From positions 105,001-169,000 of the forward strand of contig NZ_SSBQ01000002.1 of the NCBI RefSeq assembly GCF_004795255.1: a stretch of 64,000 bases of DNA, in the 5' to 3' direction. Below, in pieces: positions 49,458-58,064 of this stretch (position 1 is its first letter; each line of letters begins with the position of its first letter). Below the pieces are notes generated by a model that made no database searches, was not told where the DNA came from, and was given only the letters and a program-made list of their open reading frames with translations. This stretch comes from Streptomyces sp. RKND-216 (GTDB lineage Bacteria; Actinomycetota; Actinomycetes; Streptomycetales; Streptomycetaceae). A program made the position numbers and the translations under genes.

Positions 49458-51940
49458 CCCGGTCGGACGTCCCGAGGGGCGTGAGCGCCCTCGCTCACCG
49501 CGCCAGCCGGCGCGTGCTGGGCGGGCAGTGCGGGGGCAGGGGACGGCGCTGCGGCCTCCGCGGATGCCTCCGCTCCCCCCAGCGCCTCCGGGCAGAGGCG
49601 GGCCAGGAGCCCGGCGCGTTCCACCGCGAAGGCCGGATCGGCCCGGTATTCGCCGTGCCCCAGGATCGGAGCCGGAAGCGGAGAGGCGGCCGTACGGCCG
49701 TAGGCGAGCGGGTCGGCCAGCGGCCCGCGGTCCACCGCGGTCCCGTCGCCGTCCGGGAGGCGCAGCGGCCCGCCGATGGGGTCGGTGGCGCGCCACAGAT
49801 TGCGCCAGCAGTCCAGTTCGCGGTGCAGGGCGCGGAGCGGGCCGGGCCCGAAGTAGGCGGGGAACCAGCGGCCGTAGAGCCGGGCGAGCGGTGAGCCGTA
49901 GGTGAGCAGGGCGACCTGCCGCCGGGTGGCGGGGTCGAGCTGCCACACCGCCGCGGCGGCCAGCACGCTGCCCTGCGAGTGCCCGGAGAGGACCAGGCGG
50001 CCGCCGCCGTAACGGCGGGTCCAGGTCGCCATGCGCCACACGAGGTCGGGAACGGCGCGCTCGGCGTAGCACGGCGGCGCGAACGGGTGGGCGGCACGCG
50101 GCCAGAAGGTGCCGACGTCCCAGAGGATGCCCACGGTGCGGCGGGTCGAGGCGTCCCGGTAGGCGCGGCGCCCCAGGGTCAGCAGCAGCAGGAAGCCGAA
50201 GCCCATCAGCCAGGAGCCCAGCGCCTGCACGGTGTCGGCGGCTCCGTCCAGCACCACCGGTGCGCCGTCCGCCGCCTCCCCCGGAACCAGGCCGGTGAGC
50301 AGCGCGCCCGCCACGGCTGCGGCGCCCAGCAGCAGGGTGGCGAAGGCGGTGACGCCCACGACGCGCGGCGCGGAGTCGGTGAGCCGGGCGGCGGCGACCG
50401 TCCGGCCGATGCTGCCGGAGCGTGCCGCGTCGGGTTCGGCGCCCGGGTAGGCCAGGTGGGCGTGTGCGGCGAGGCGGGAGCCGGTCCGCCAGACCCGTAC
50501 GGCGTGCACGCACAGCAGGACCAGGAGAAGGACGAGGAGCAGTGGTGTCGCCGCGGCCTGCCAGGTCAGCACGGTCGGCGGGCCGGGGATGGGGCCGTCC
50601 CCGGCCCCGGGGGTGGCGCCGCCGTCGAGCCAGTCGGCGACGCGCTGGGCGACCCCGCCGGACATGACACCCCCCAGCGCGCACCCCAGCATGGCGGTGG
50701 CGGCCGCGGCCAGGCCGCGCAGCGCGGTGCGGGGCACCCGGGTGGTGCGGTGCAGCAGCACGCCGAGCACGGCGACTCCGGCGACCAGCAGGCCCTGCGC
50801 GAGGGCCAGTACGGCGAACGTGCCGTCGCCGGGCAGCCGCCCCGCGCTCTGCCAGCCGGGCCGCGACCAGGCGGCGTAGAGCACGGACAGGGCGAGGAGC
50901 ACGGCGGCCGCCGCGGGCAGATGGCGCACCAGCGGGCCGTCCCGCCGTACGTCCGGGCAGCCCTCGCCGCGGCCGCGTGCGCACACAACGGCCAGGACGG
51001 TGGCCGCGGACGCCGCCAGCAGCGCCCAGAGCACCCCTCCCGCCACGGCCGCGGCACCGCCGGACCGGAGATCGTGCCCGGCGGCCGCGACGGTGAGCGC
51101 GGCGGCGACGGTGAGGAGCCCGGCGGCGGTGTGGGCGGCGCGCAGCCGGGCGACCAGGCGTCTGCCGTACCAGAAGCCGGGCAGGCACAGGTCCGGCCGC
51201 TCGGGGCCGTCCGGGGCCGGAGCGGGAGGGACCGTGCCGTCCGGCCCCGGCTCCCCGTCGATGCCGTGCCAGGGCGCCTGGGACTCGTACGCGCTCCAGG
51301 TGCGGCGGGAGAGCCACCACAGGAGCGCGGTCAGCGCGGTGGGCAGGGACGCGGCGAGGGCGAGGCGCCGGCCGGGCTGCGACCACCAGCCGCCGCTGCC
51401 GTCGGCGCCGGGCGCGAGGAATCCGAGCCAGGACCGTTCGGCCGCGCAGGCCGGCGAACCGGCGCACTGCCACGCCACGAGGCCCAGGGCGACCTCGCAG
51501 GCGGCGGCGACCAGCAGCACGGTGAGGGAGAGCGCCAGCAGCCGCAGCAGCGCGCCGTGGGCGCGGACGAGGCGCGGGCGCCCGGCGGCGGACGGGCGCA
51601 TCCAGTGCGCGAGGTTGACGATCATGAACGGCAGCAGGAGCAGCCAGAGGGCGCGGGCGCTGTTGCCGGAGGTGAGGTGGGACCAGCAGTACGCCTCGGG
51701 CACCACGGCCGGCGTGCCGCCGGAGTGGGGGCGGTCCTCGGCACCGACGTCCTCCGTGCGGCGGTGGACGGCGGCGGTGCCGTCGCCGGTGACCCGTTCG
51801 GTGCGGGGGTCGCCGAGCATCTCCTGCGGGGTGGCGCCGCCGACGCCATGCACGAGCAACTCCAGTGCGGGCCCCGGGGCTTCGGCTCCGCCCCCGGGCG
51901 TGGCGGGCTGCGGGGCGCGGGACGTGGGCTCGGTCGGCAT
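49421..51940 (-). CDS. polytopic membrane protein with C-terminal lipase-like domain
   Basis: 839-residue protein. An N-terminal soluble part with a nucleophile-free LVHGVGGATPQEML motif, typical of the first strand of alpha/beta hydrolases, is followed by about eight to ten membrane helices (residues about 85-610), then a C-terminal domain with RLVLSGHSQGSVLAAAAVW, where GHSQG is a serine-hydrolase nucleophile elbow. The hydrolase core thus appears split by membrane segments. The ATG at 51940 follows GGGGGAG; an ATG at 51991 has no ribosome site. The last 50 residues are low complexity and overlap the convergent AAA+ gene. The substrate is unknown. Confidence 0.82.
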   Translation of the reverse strand: MPTEPTSRAPQPATPGGGAEAPGPALELLVHGVGGATPQEMLGDPRTERVTGDGTAAVHRRTEDVGAEDRPHSGGTPAVVPEAYCWSHLTSGNSARALWLLLLPFMIVNLAHWMRPSAAGRPRLVRAHGALLRLLALSLTVLLVAAACEVALGLVAWQCAGSPACAAERSWLGFLAPGADGSGGWWSQPGRRLALAASLPTALTALLWWLSRRTWSAYESQAPWHGIDGEPGPDGTVPPAPAPDGPERPDLCLPGFWYGRRLVARLRAAHTAAGLLTVAAALTVAAAGHDLRSGGAAAVAGGVLWALLAASAATVLAVVCARGRGEGCPDVRRDGPLVRHLPAAAAVLLALSVLYAAWSRPGWQSAGRLPGDGTFAVLALAQGLLVAGVAVLGVLLHRTTRVPRTALRGLAAAATAMLGCALGGVMSGGVAQRVADWLDGGATPGAGDGPIPGPPTVLTWQAAATPLLLVLLLVLLCVHAVRVWRTGSRLAAHAHLAYPGAEPDAARSGSIGRTVAAARLTDSAPRVVGVTAFATLLLGAAAVAGALLTGLVPGEAADGAPVVLDGAADTVQALGSWLMGFGFLLLLTLGRRAYRDASTRRTVGILWDVGTFWPRAAHPFAPPCYAERAVPDLVWRMATWTRRYGGGRLVLSGHSQGSVLAAAAVWQLDPATRRQVALLTYGSPLARLYGRWFPAYFGPGPLRALHRELDCWRNLWRATDPIGGPLRLPDGDGTAVDRGPLADPLAYGRTAASPLPAPILGHGEYRADPAFAVERAGLLARLCPEALGGAEASAEAAAPSPAPALPAQHAPAGAVSEGAHAPRDVRPGQDAEAPGRSSG

Positions 51941-52119
51941 GTCGCTCCCCCGGGGGCTGATGTGCGCGTCGGCACTCAGGATGCTGCCCACCGGGGGCGC
52001 GGCGCAGGCCTTCCCCCGGAAGGTACGGGAAATCGTGCCGGGACCAGGGTGCGCGGACCGTGGGAGGATGAGGCGTTACGGCGGCCAGGTGCAGGTGCGG
52101 TGAAGAACGGAGGGGCCCG

Positions 52120-52953
52120 GTGGCCGACAACCACAACCTCCTTGCGGAGCAGCGGCGCTCGCTGATCCTGGACGAGGTGCGCAGACGGGGCGGCGTCCGG
52201 GTGGGAGAGCTGACCCGGCGGCTGCGGGTCTCGGACATGACGGTGCGCCGGGACCTGGACGTCCTGGCCCGCCGCGGAGCGCTGGAGAAGGTGCACGGCG
52301 GCGCGGTGCCGGTGGCGGAGGCGAGCGCGCACGAGCCGGGTTTCGAGGTGAAGTCGTCGCTGGAGGCGGGCGCGAAGGAGGAGATCGCGCGCGCGGCGGC
52401 GCGGCTGGTCGGCCCGGGCAGCGCGGTCGCCCTGTCCGGCGGCACGACGACCTACCAGCTCGCCCGGCAGCTGCTGGATGTGCCGGACCTGACGGTGGTG
52501 ACCAACTCGGTGCGGGTGGCGGATGTCTTCCACTCCGCGGGGCCGACGCCTGGCGACCCGCATGCCGCACACGGGGCGACGGTGGTGCTCACCGGCGGGG
52601 TGCGGACCCCGTCGGACTCGCTGGTCGGGCCCGTGGCGGACGCGGCGATCCGGTCACTCCACTTCGACGTGCTGTTCCTCGGCGTGCACGGCATCGCGCC
52701 GCACGCCGGGCTGTCGACGCCGAATCTCGCGGAGGCGGAGACGAACCGGCGGTTCGTGGGGTCGGCGCGGCGTGTGGTGGTGGTCGCGGATCACACCAAG
52801 TGGGGGACGGTGGGGCTCAGTTCGTTCGCACGGCTGTCGGACGTCGACACCCTGGTGACGGACGGCGGGCTGTCGGACGCGACGCGCGCGGAGATGGCGG
52901 AGCATCTTCCGGGAATGCTCGTGGCCGGCGAGGAGGGGGACCGGAGCGCCTGA
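52120..52953 (+). CDS. DeoR-family transcriptional regulator
   Basis: 277-residue repressor. The N-terminal winged helix has the DeoR signature region RRSLILDEVRRRGGVRVGEL and RVSDMTVRRDLDVLARRG, and the C-terminal sugar-phosphate sensor domain has the ISSGGTT-like motif ALSGGTTTYQLARQL, then VTNSVRVADV, DVLFLGVHGI and VVVADHTKWG. Such proteins bind a phosphorylated sugar and control sugar catabolism. The GTG at 52120 follows GAGGGG. No sugar operon is adjacent, so its target is not visible here. Confidence 0.93.
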   Translation: MADNHNLLAEQRRSLILDEVRRRGGVRVGELTRRLRVSDMTVRRDLDVLARRGALEKVHGGAVPVAEASAHEPGFEVKSSLEAGAKEEIARAAARLVGPGSAVALSGGTTTYQLARQLLDVPDLTVVTNSVRVADVFHSAGPTPGDPHAAHGATVVLTGGVRTPSDSLVGPVADAAIRSLHFDVLFLGVHGIAPHAGLSTPNLAEAETNRRFVGSARRVVVVADHTKWGTVGLSSFARLSDVDTLVTDGGLSDATRAEMAEHLPGMLVAGEEGDRSA

Positions 52954-52970
52954 CGGGCACGCTTCGCACC

Positions 52971-52994
52971 GGCGGGCGGCCGGACCCGCCCGCC
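52971..52994. terminator. hairpin between DeoR and Cds1-like genes
   Basis: GGCGGGCGG (52971-52979) pairs with CCGCCCGCC (52986-52994) over a 6-nt loop, between two convergent stops. Confidence 0.55.
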
Positions 52995-53012
52995 CCCGCT
53001 CACCCCGGATAC

Positions 53013-54119
53013 TCACCCCGCCCGCTCGCTCCAGCGCCCGGTGGCAAGCAGGGCGTCGAGCGTCGCGGTGTACGGGGCGATGTCCATGCCCTGCTCGGCG
53101 AGCCAGGCGTCGGAGTAGTACTTGTCGAGATAGCGGTCGCCGGGGTCGCAGAGCAGGGTGACCACGGAGCCGGTGCGCCCGGCCGCGCGCATCTCGGCGA
53201 CGATCTTGAACGCACTCCACAGCCCGGTGCCGGTGGAGCCGCCCGCCCTGCGCCCGATGGCCCGTTCCAGCAGACGTACCGCTGCGACCGTCGCGGCGTC
53301 CGGCACCTTCATCATCCGGTCGACGGCACCGGGCACGAAGCTGGGCTCCATCCGGGGCCGGCCGATCCCCTCGATGCGGGAGGCGCGGTGGCTCACCACT
53401 CCGGGGTCGCCCTTGACCCAGCCGTCGAAGAAGCAGGAGTTCTCCGGGTCGGCGACGCAGATGCGGGTGTCGTACTGCTGGTAGCGCACGTAGCGGGCGA
53501 GGGTGGCCGAGGTGCCGCCGGTGCCGGCCGTCGCGACGATCCAGGCGGGTTCGGGGTACCGCTCGAGGCGCAGTTGCTGGTAGATCGACTCGGCGATGTT
53601 GTTGTTCCCGCGCCAGTCGGTGGCCCGTTCGGCGTAGGTGAACTGGTCCATGTAGTGGCCGCCGGTCTCCGCCGCGAGGGCGGCGGAGACCTCGTACACC
53701 GTGCGCGGGTCGTCCACGAGGTGGCACCGGCCGCCGTGGAACTCGATGAGCCGGGTCTTCTCGGTGCTGGTGGTACGCGGCATCACGGCGATGAACGGCA
53801 CGCCGATCAGTCCGGCGAAATAGGCCTCCGAAACGGCGGTGGAACCGCTGGACGCCTCGACGACGGGCCGGCCGGGCCGGATCCAGCCGTTGCACAGGGC
53901 GTGCAGGAAGAGGGACCGGGCCAGGCGGTGCTTGAGGCTGCCGGTGGGATGCGTCGACTCGTCCTTGAGGTACAGGTCGATGCCCCACTCCTGGGGCAGC
54001 GGGAAGCTCAGCAGGTGGGTGTCGGCGCTCCGCGCGCCCTCCGCGCGGACCTTGCGGACGGCGTCGGCGAGCCAGGTGCGGTGGGCGGGGTCGCTGCGGT
54101 CCACGTCTGCGGTGCTCAT
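53013..54119 (-). CDS. PLP-dependent cysteine synthase-family enzyme, Cds1-like
   Basis: 368-residue fold-type II PLP enzyme. The PLP lysine lies in [14 protein letters not shown], the substrate loop in [14 protein letters not shown], and the phosphate-binding loop in [16 protein letters not shown]. Sequence and length match the actinobacterial Cds1 group, which in mycobacteria degrades cysteine to sulfide, pyruvate and ammonia; cysteine synthase activity is the alternative. The ATG at 54119 has no ribosome site but a TATGCT hexamer six nt upstream, so a leaderless mRNA is likely. It faces the DeoR gene tail to tail. Confidence 0.9.
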   Translation of the reverse strand: MSTADVDRSDPAHRTWLADAVRKVRAEGARSADTHLLSFPLPQEWGIDLYLKDESTHPTGSLKHRLARSLFLHALCNGWIRPGRPVVEASSGSTAVSEAYFAGLIGVPFIAVMPRTTSTEKTRLIEFHGGRCHLVDDPRTVYEVSAALAAETGGHYMDQFTYAERATDWRGNNNIAESIYQQLRLERYPEPAWIVATAGTGGTSATLARYVRYQQYDTRICVADPENSCFFDGWVKGDPGVVSHRASRIEGIGRPRMEPSFVPGAVDRMMKVPDAATVAAVRLLERAIGRRAGGSTGTGLWSAFKIVAEMRAAGRTGSVVTLLCDPGDRYLDKYYSDAWLAEQGMDIAPYTATLDALLATGRWSERAG

Positions 54120-54125
54120 CGGGCG

Positions 54126-54131
54126 AGCATA
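54126..54131 (-). promoter_or_regulatory. -10 hexamer TATGCT, predicted leaderless promoter of Cds1-like gene
   Basis: Six nt separate it from the ATG at 54119, and no ribosome site is present. Confidence 0.5.
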
Positions 54132-54223
54132 GAGCGGGCTGCGGGGGCCACCGCCAGGGCCCGGAGGGATGCGGAGGGCGGTGGCGGGGTAGCAGTGCGA
54201 TGAGCGACGAGGGGCGGTGCGGC

Positions 54224-54538
54224 ATGGGCGAGGCCGACTACGTGGCGACCGGCGTGCGGATCGGGCGCCTGCTGCGTTCGCTGACCCGGGCGGGACGGGT
54301 GCTGGTGCGCAACGGCCGGCTGGAGCTGCTGACCAGCTACGGGCGGGAGATCGACAGCGCGCCGCTGGAGCGGGTGCGGATCAGCGGCGGCTGGTACGGC
54401 GCGCGGCGCGCACTGGCCACCGTGGACGGGACGCGCTACCTGCTGCGGCTGGGGCTGGGGCACCGCGACCGGTTGCTGCACGCGGTGCGCACCGCGCGGG
54501 CCAAGGACGCCGCGGAGCGGGGCGTCCTCGGCGGCTGA
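54224..54538 (+). CDS. conserved small protein, 104 aa, unknown function
   Basis: The product begins [20 protein letters not shown] and contains an alternating strand-rich middle ([20 protein letters not shown]) that resembles a small beta-barrel or PH-like fold; no catalytic motif is seen. The ATG at 54224 has GAGGGG about nine nt upstream; an ATG at 54200 is possible and would add eight residues. It is divergent from the Cds1-like gene. I do not recognise a function. Confidence 0.68.
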   Translation: MGEADYVATGVRIGRLLRSLTRAGRVLVRNGRLELLTSYGREIDSAPLERVRISGGWYGARRALATVDGTRYLLRLGLGHRDRLLHAVRTARAKDAAERGVLGG

Positions 54539-54680
54539 CACCCCCAACGGCTGTCCCGATTTGCGGGAGGGCGGGCGCGGACGCACTCTGAAGGGCGTGG
54601 CGTACGGCCGGATGCGGCGTACGCCTCAGTGATCCCCTCCGGCGTTTTCCATCGGGCCCTCCTCCTTCCTGGGAGTCGCA

Positions 54681-55250
54681 GTGGTGATGAGTCGAGACAG
54701 CAGGCCGAGCAGGCACTGCGCGGTCGAGTTCCAGGCGCTGCCCTCGCGGATCGGCCAGGTCCGCAGGATCGTTTCTGCTCAACTGCGCTACTGGCATCTC
54801 GATCCGCTGATCGACCGGGTGGCCCTCGGCCTGACCGAGCTGCTGGCGAACGTCCACCAGCACGCCGGGCCGGACAAGCACTGCACGGTCGAGATGGTCT
54901 TCCTGTGGGACCGGCTCACGGTCTCGGTACGCGACCACGACCCGCAACTGCCGAGCCTGCGCGTGTCGGACACCTCGGCCACCCACGGCAGGGGGCTGGC
55001 TCTTGTGGCGGCGCTGAGTGACAGCTGGGGCATCCGCGAGCAGCACGACGGCGCCGGCAAGGTCGTCTGGTTCACCCTCCCCGCACCGTTCACGGCACCC
55101 GCCGAGCCGGGGTTCGAGGCGGCGACCGCCGCCGAGGCCCGCCCGGAGGCGGGTGGTCAGGCGGCGGCGGTGCCGGCGGCCGTGCCCGCGGCGGACGGCG
55201 CGGGGCCCGCACCCCTCGGGGAGCGGCGACCCCGCGCCCAGCGCGCCTGA
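54681..55250 (+). CDS. anti-sigma-factor-type ATPase (HATPase_c, RsbW/SpoIIAB-like)
   Basis: 189-residue GHKL-fold protein. The N box is LGLTELLANVHQHAG and the G2-type region is SATHGRGLALVAAL, both typical of serine-kinase anti-sigma factors; the D-box DHDPQLPSL is variant. The last 50 residues are Ala/Pro-rich and disordered. The GTG at 54681 follows GGGAG. Streptomycetes have many such ATP-binding regulators, often orphans; no sigma factor or antagonist gene lies beside it, though a SpoIIE-type phosphatase is encoded at 24.6 kb. Confidence 0.88.
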   Translation: MVMSRDSRPSRHCAVEFQALPSRIGQVRRIVSAQLRYWHLDPLIDRVALGLTELLANVHQHAGPDKHCTVEMVFLWDRLTVSVRDHDPQLPSLRVSDTSATHGRGLALVAALSDSWGIREQHDGAGKVVWFTLPAPFTAPAEPGFEAATAAEARPEAGGQAAAVPAAVPAADGAGPAPLGERRPRAQRA

Positions 55251-55283
55251 GCGGGCGCGCGGGGCGGATGGCCCGCCCTCGGC

Positions 55284-55577
55284 TCAGGCCGGTTCGCCCT
55301 TGCTCTCGTTGAGGACCGACAGCCGCAGCCAGTACTCGTCCTCGTCGATCTCGCCCGCCGCGAAGCGGCGTGCCAGCAGACCGGTCGCGCTGTCCTTCGC
55401 CTCCCCGGTGCCCCGTCCCTGCCAGGGCGGTCCGCCGTGCGAGGGGCCGCGTCCGCGAGGCGGGAGGACGCGGCGCAGCAGCAGGACGGCCCCGGCGATC
55501 ACCGCCGCCCAGAGCAGGGGGAAGAGCAGGATCCAGGGTCCGGGGCCGCCGTCGCCCCAGTGCGCCAGAGTGTTCAT
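55284..55577 (-). CDS. small SHOCT-domain membrane protein
   Basis: 97-residue protein with one membrane helix (about 13-36, WILLFPLLWAAVIAGAVLLL), a Gly/Pro/Arg-rich linker, and a C-terminal SHOCT motif LLARRFAAGEIDEDEYWLRL. SHOCT segments are short oligomerisation modules on bacterial membrane proteins. The ATG at 55577 follows AAGGAG. Confidence 0.85.
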   Translation of the reverse strand: MNTLAHWGDGGPGPWILLFPLLWAAVIAGAVLLLRRVLPPRGRGPSHGGPPWQGRGTGEAKDSATGLLARRFAAGEIDEDEYWLRLSVLNESKGEPA

Positions 55578-55765
55578 GCCGATCGGCTCCTTCGGTCGCG
55601 GTGTGTGCGTCGCTTCCGAGAGTGGCCCCGGCACGCCTGCGGCGTCGTCGTACGGCGGGCGGCCGTCCGGCTGCACCCGGCGGAGTAGCCGGACCGCGCG
55701 GTGACGCCGCGGACTCGCAGGCGGCGTGCGTGAACAGGCGGCCGGGAGCCGTTCGGTAACCCGCT

Positions 55766-56173
55766 TCAGGAGCCGGACGCGGGCGTCTCCACGAGGCGCA
55801 CGGCGATGCCCGTGTGCGGGCGCTTGCCGAAGCGGAGCAGCGCGCCCCCGGAGTCGACGAGTCGGAACTTCCAGCCGTACTTGCCGGACATCGCCCGCCG
55901 GACCCGGCGCAGCCCGGCGGCGTCCTCCAGCAGCCGCGCGGTGCCCGGCACGGCCACCGCGCCGTCGTCGATCCGGCCGCGCACGTCGCACGGGGTGACG
56001 GTGACGTGCGTGTCGTTCCGCAGCCGCTTCACCTTGCCGCTGTCGCTGCGGGTCCACACCAGCAGTTCGTCGCCGTCGCGCACGGCCCAGACCGGAGTGG
56101 GCACCGGGGTGCCGCTGCGGCGGTGGGTCGCCAGGCTCACGTACTCGTGGTCGCCGAGGAGTCGAGAAGACAT
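55766..56173 (-). CDS. PPOX-class flavin/F420-dependent oxidoreductase
   Basis: 135-residue split-barrel protein of the pyridoxamine-phosphate-oxidase-like class (LATHRRSGTPVPTPVWAVRD, then LVWTRSDSGKVKRLRND and VTVTPCDVRGRI). Actinobacterial members of this size often use F420 or FMN; substrate unknown. The ATG at 56173 has no ribosome site but a TAGGCT hexamer six nt upstream; this hexamer contains the TAG stop of the GNAT gene, which ends only nine nt earlier. Confidence 0.87.
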   Translation of the reverse strand: MSSRLLGDHEYVSLATHRRSGTPVPTPVWAVRDGDELLVWTRSDSGKVKRLRNDTHVTVTPCDVRGRIDDGAVAVPGTARLLEDAAGLRRVRRAMSGKYGWKFRLVDSGGALLRFGKRPHTGIAVRLVETPASGS

Positions 56174-56179
56174 GCGGCG

Positions 56180-56185
56180 AGCCTA
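56180..56185 (-). promoter_or_regulatory. -10 hexamer TAGGCT overlapping the GNAT stop codon
   Basis: The TAG stop of the gene at 56183-56758 is the first half of this hexamer, and the ATG at 56173 follows six nt later. It would give the PPOX gene a private leaderless transcript inside the operon. Confidence 0.5.
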
Positions 56186-56758
56186 CTTCCCCTGCCGCGA
56201 CGCGGTTTCGAGGTCCCGGCGCATGCAGAGCCTCGGCCAGTGGTCGAGTCCGGCGGCCGCCTCCCGGGCGCGCAGGCGGCGCAGCCCCGGCGTCTCCTCG
56301 TGCGGGGCGAGCGGGCGGAAGCCGCAGCGCCGGTAGTAGGGCGCGTTCCAGGGGACGTGGGCGAAGGTGGTGAGGGTGAGCGCGGGCAGGCCCTCGGCCA
56401 CCGCACGGACCGCCGCACGCTCCAGCAGGGCACGGCCGATGCGCTGCCGCGCGTGGTCGGGACGGACGGAGACCTGCTCGATGTGCAGGCAGCCGTCGAC
56501 GACCTCGAGCAGGGCGTAGGCCACGGGTGGGCCGTCCTCCCGGTCACGGGCCACCAGGAGGCCGCCGGAGAGCAGGAACGGGCGCAGTTCCTCGGGGGCG
56601 GGCGGGGTGTCGTCGGCGACGGCGTCCATGCCGAGGGCGCGGAACGCCTCGCCCGCGGCCGCCTCGAGGCCGGGCAGCGCCGGCAGATCCCGCTCGGCCC
56701 CGGGCCCGATGTGCCACGGCGGCCCGTTCCCGGCCGGGCCAGTGGCGGGGCCGGTCAC
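56183..56758 (-). CDS. GNAT-family N-acetyltransferase
   Basis: 191-residue acetyltransferase. The acetyl-CoA-binding motif A is IEQVSVRPDHARQRIGRALL (Q/R-x-x-G-x-A), followed by LTLTTFAHVPWNAPYYRRCG and FRPL, as in many streptomycete GNATs. Substrate unknown. The GTG at 56758 overlaps the stop of the ROK gene by 4 nt (GTGA), so the genes are coupled; a longer frame to 56884 lies within the ROK gene and was rejected. Confidence 0.9.
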   Translation of the reverse strand: MTGPATGPAGNGPPWHIGPGAERDLPALPGLEAAAGEAFRALGMDAVADDTPPAPEELRPFLLSGGLLVARDREDGPPVAYALLEVVDGCLHIEQVSVRPDHARQRIGRALLERAAVRAVAEGLPALTLTTFAHVPWNAPYYRRCGFRPLAPHEETPGLRRLRAREAAAGLDHWPRLCMRRDLETASRQGK

Positions 56759-57993
56759 GCCATGGCTCCCAGCGTACCCAGCGGGTCGTCCAGGACCGGC
56801 TGCCAGGCCAGTTCGGCGGCGCCGACGAGACTGTTGTGGTCCAGCGAGCAGGCCAGCACGGGTACGCCTCCGCTGCGGCCCCACAGGCTGCGGTCGGCGA
56901 CCACGGACCGCAGCAGGTCGCCGTCAGTCTCCACCAGCACGCGGTGCAGGCCGCCGAGGACGATGCGGTCGGGGTTGAGGATGTTGACCAGCCCGGCGAG
57001 ACCGAGTCCGAGGCGTCCGATCAGTGTCTCCACCGCCGATCGCACGGCGGGGTCGCGGGGGTACTCGACCTGGATGAGGGTGCGTGCCTGCTCCAGCAGC
57101 GACACCTCGGGGCCGGGGGCACGCCCCGCGGTCTCCAGGAGGGCGAGCGGGTCGGTCTCCACGTCCAGGCAGCCCCGGCTTCCGCAGTGGCAGGGCCGGC
57201 CCTCCGGGTCGACGGTCAGGTGGCCGACCTCCAGGGCGAGCCCCGAACTGCCGCTGTGCAGGCGGCCGTCGAGGACCAGGGCGCCGCCGACGCCGCGGTG
57301 GCCGGTACCGACGACGAGCAGGTGCGCCGCGCCGCGCCCCGCGCCGTGCCGGTGCTCGGCGAGGGCGGCGAGGTTGACGTCGTTGGCGGCGTGACCCGCG
57401 GCGGGGGTGCCGGGCCGCGGGCCGTCGACGCCGGCTTCGGCGAGGCAGCGGGTGAAGAGGTCGCGGACGGGGGCGCCGGGCTTCCAGGACAGGTGCAGCG
57501 GGTTCAGGGCCGTGCCCTCGGGCTCGGCGACCGCGGAGGGCACGGCGAGGCCGGCTCCGACGCAGCGGCGCCCGGTCTCGCGCAGCAGCGCGGCTCCGGC
57601 TTCGACGACTTCACCGAGAACCTGGGCGGGGTCGGCGTCCACGGTCATGCAGCCGGGGGCGGTGGCCACGATGCGGCCGCCGAGCCCGACGAGGGCGGCG
57701 CGGAAGCCGTCGGCGTGCACCTGCGCGGCCAGGACGACCGGGCCGTCCGGGTCGACGGCGAGGCGGTGCGAGGGGCGGCCCTGGGAGCCGACGGCGGCTC
57801 CGGGACCGGAGTCCACGGTGATCAGTCCGAGAGCCTCGAGTTCGGCCGCGACGGCGCCGGCGGTCGCCCGGGTCACGCCGAGTTCGGCGGTGAGCACCGC
57901 CCGCGTGGGCGCCCGGCCGGTGTGCACGAGTGCGAGTGCCGGACCGAGGGCGCCCCGGCCCCTGTCCAGCCTTGTTGTACGCGTCTGGGTCAC
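56755..57993 (-). CDS. ROK-family transcriptional regulator
   Basis: 412-residue repressor with an N-terminal winged helix (APTRAVLTAELGVTRATAGA) and a ROK sugar-kinase-like domain. The zinc-binding cysteine motif is CHCGSRGCLDVETD, in which the usual Glu after CL is Asp. The kinase phosphate loop (VVGTGHRGVGGALVLDG) departs from the DIGGT form of sugar kinases, as expected for a regulator. It is divergent from an MFS transporter gene, which it probably controls. The GTG at 57993 has CAGAAT six nt upstream and a GAGGG run touching it, so initiation may be leaderless. Confidence 0.92.
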   Translation of the reverse strand: MTQTRTTRLDRGRGALGPALALVHTGRAPTRAVLTAELGVTRATAGAVAAELEALGLITVDSGPGAAVGSQGRPSHRLAVDPDGPVVLAAQVHADGFRAALVGLGGRIVATAPGCMTVDADPAQVLGEVVEAGAALLRETGRRCVGAGLAVPSAVAEPEGTALNPLHLSWKPGAPVRDLFTRCLAEAGVDGPRPGTPAAGHAANDVNLAALAEHRHGAGRGAAHLLVVGTGHRGVGGALVLDGRLHSGSSGLALEVGHLTVDPEGRPCHCGSRGCLDVETDPLALLETAGRAPGPEVSLLEQARTLIQVEYPRDPAVRSAVETLIGRLGLGLAGLVNILNPDRIVLGGLHRVLVETDGDLLRSVVADRSLWGRSGGVPVLACSLDHNSLVGAAELAWQPVLDDPLGTLGAMA

Positions 57994-58064
57994 CCCTCTA
58001 TTCTGGCTTTGTGCCGCAAATAAACAAACTCCGGTCCGGTCGTGCCTGCGAGGAGGGGGACCGC
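57994..58064. promoter_or_regulatory. AT-rich control region between ROK regulator and MFS transporter
   Basis: The 71-nt divergent spacer contains the AT-rich stretch CTTTGTGCCGCAAATAAACA (58006-58025), unusual in this neighbourhood, with partial dyad CTTTG...CAAAT. This should hold both promoters and the ROK operator. The plus-strand AGGAGGGGG at 58051-58059 is the transporter ribosome site. Confidence 0.5.
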
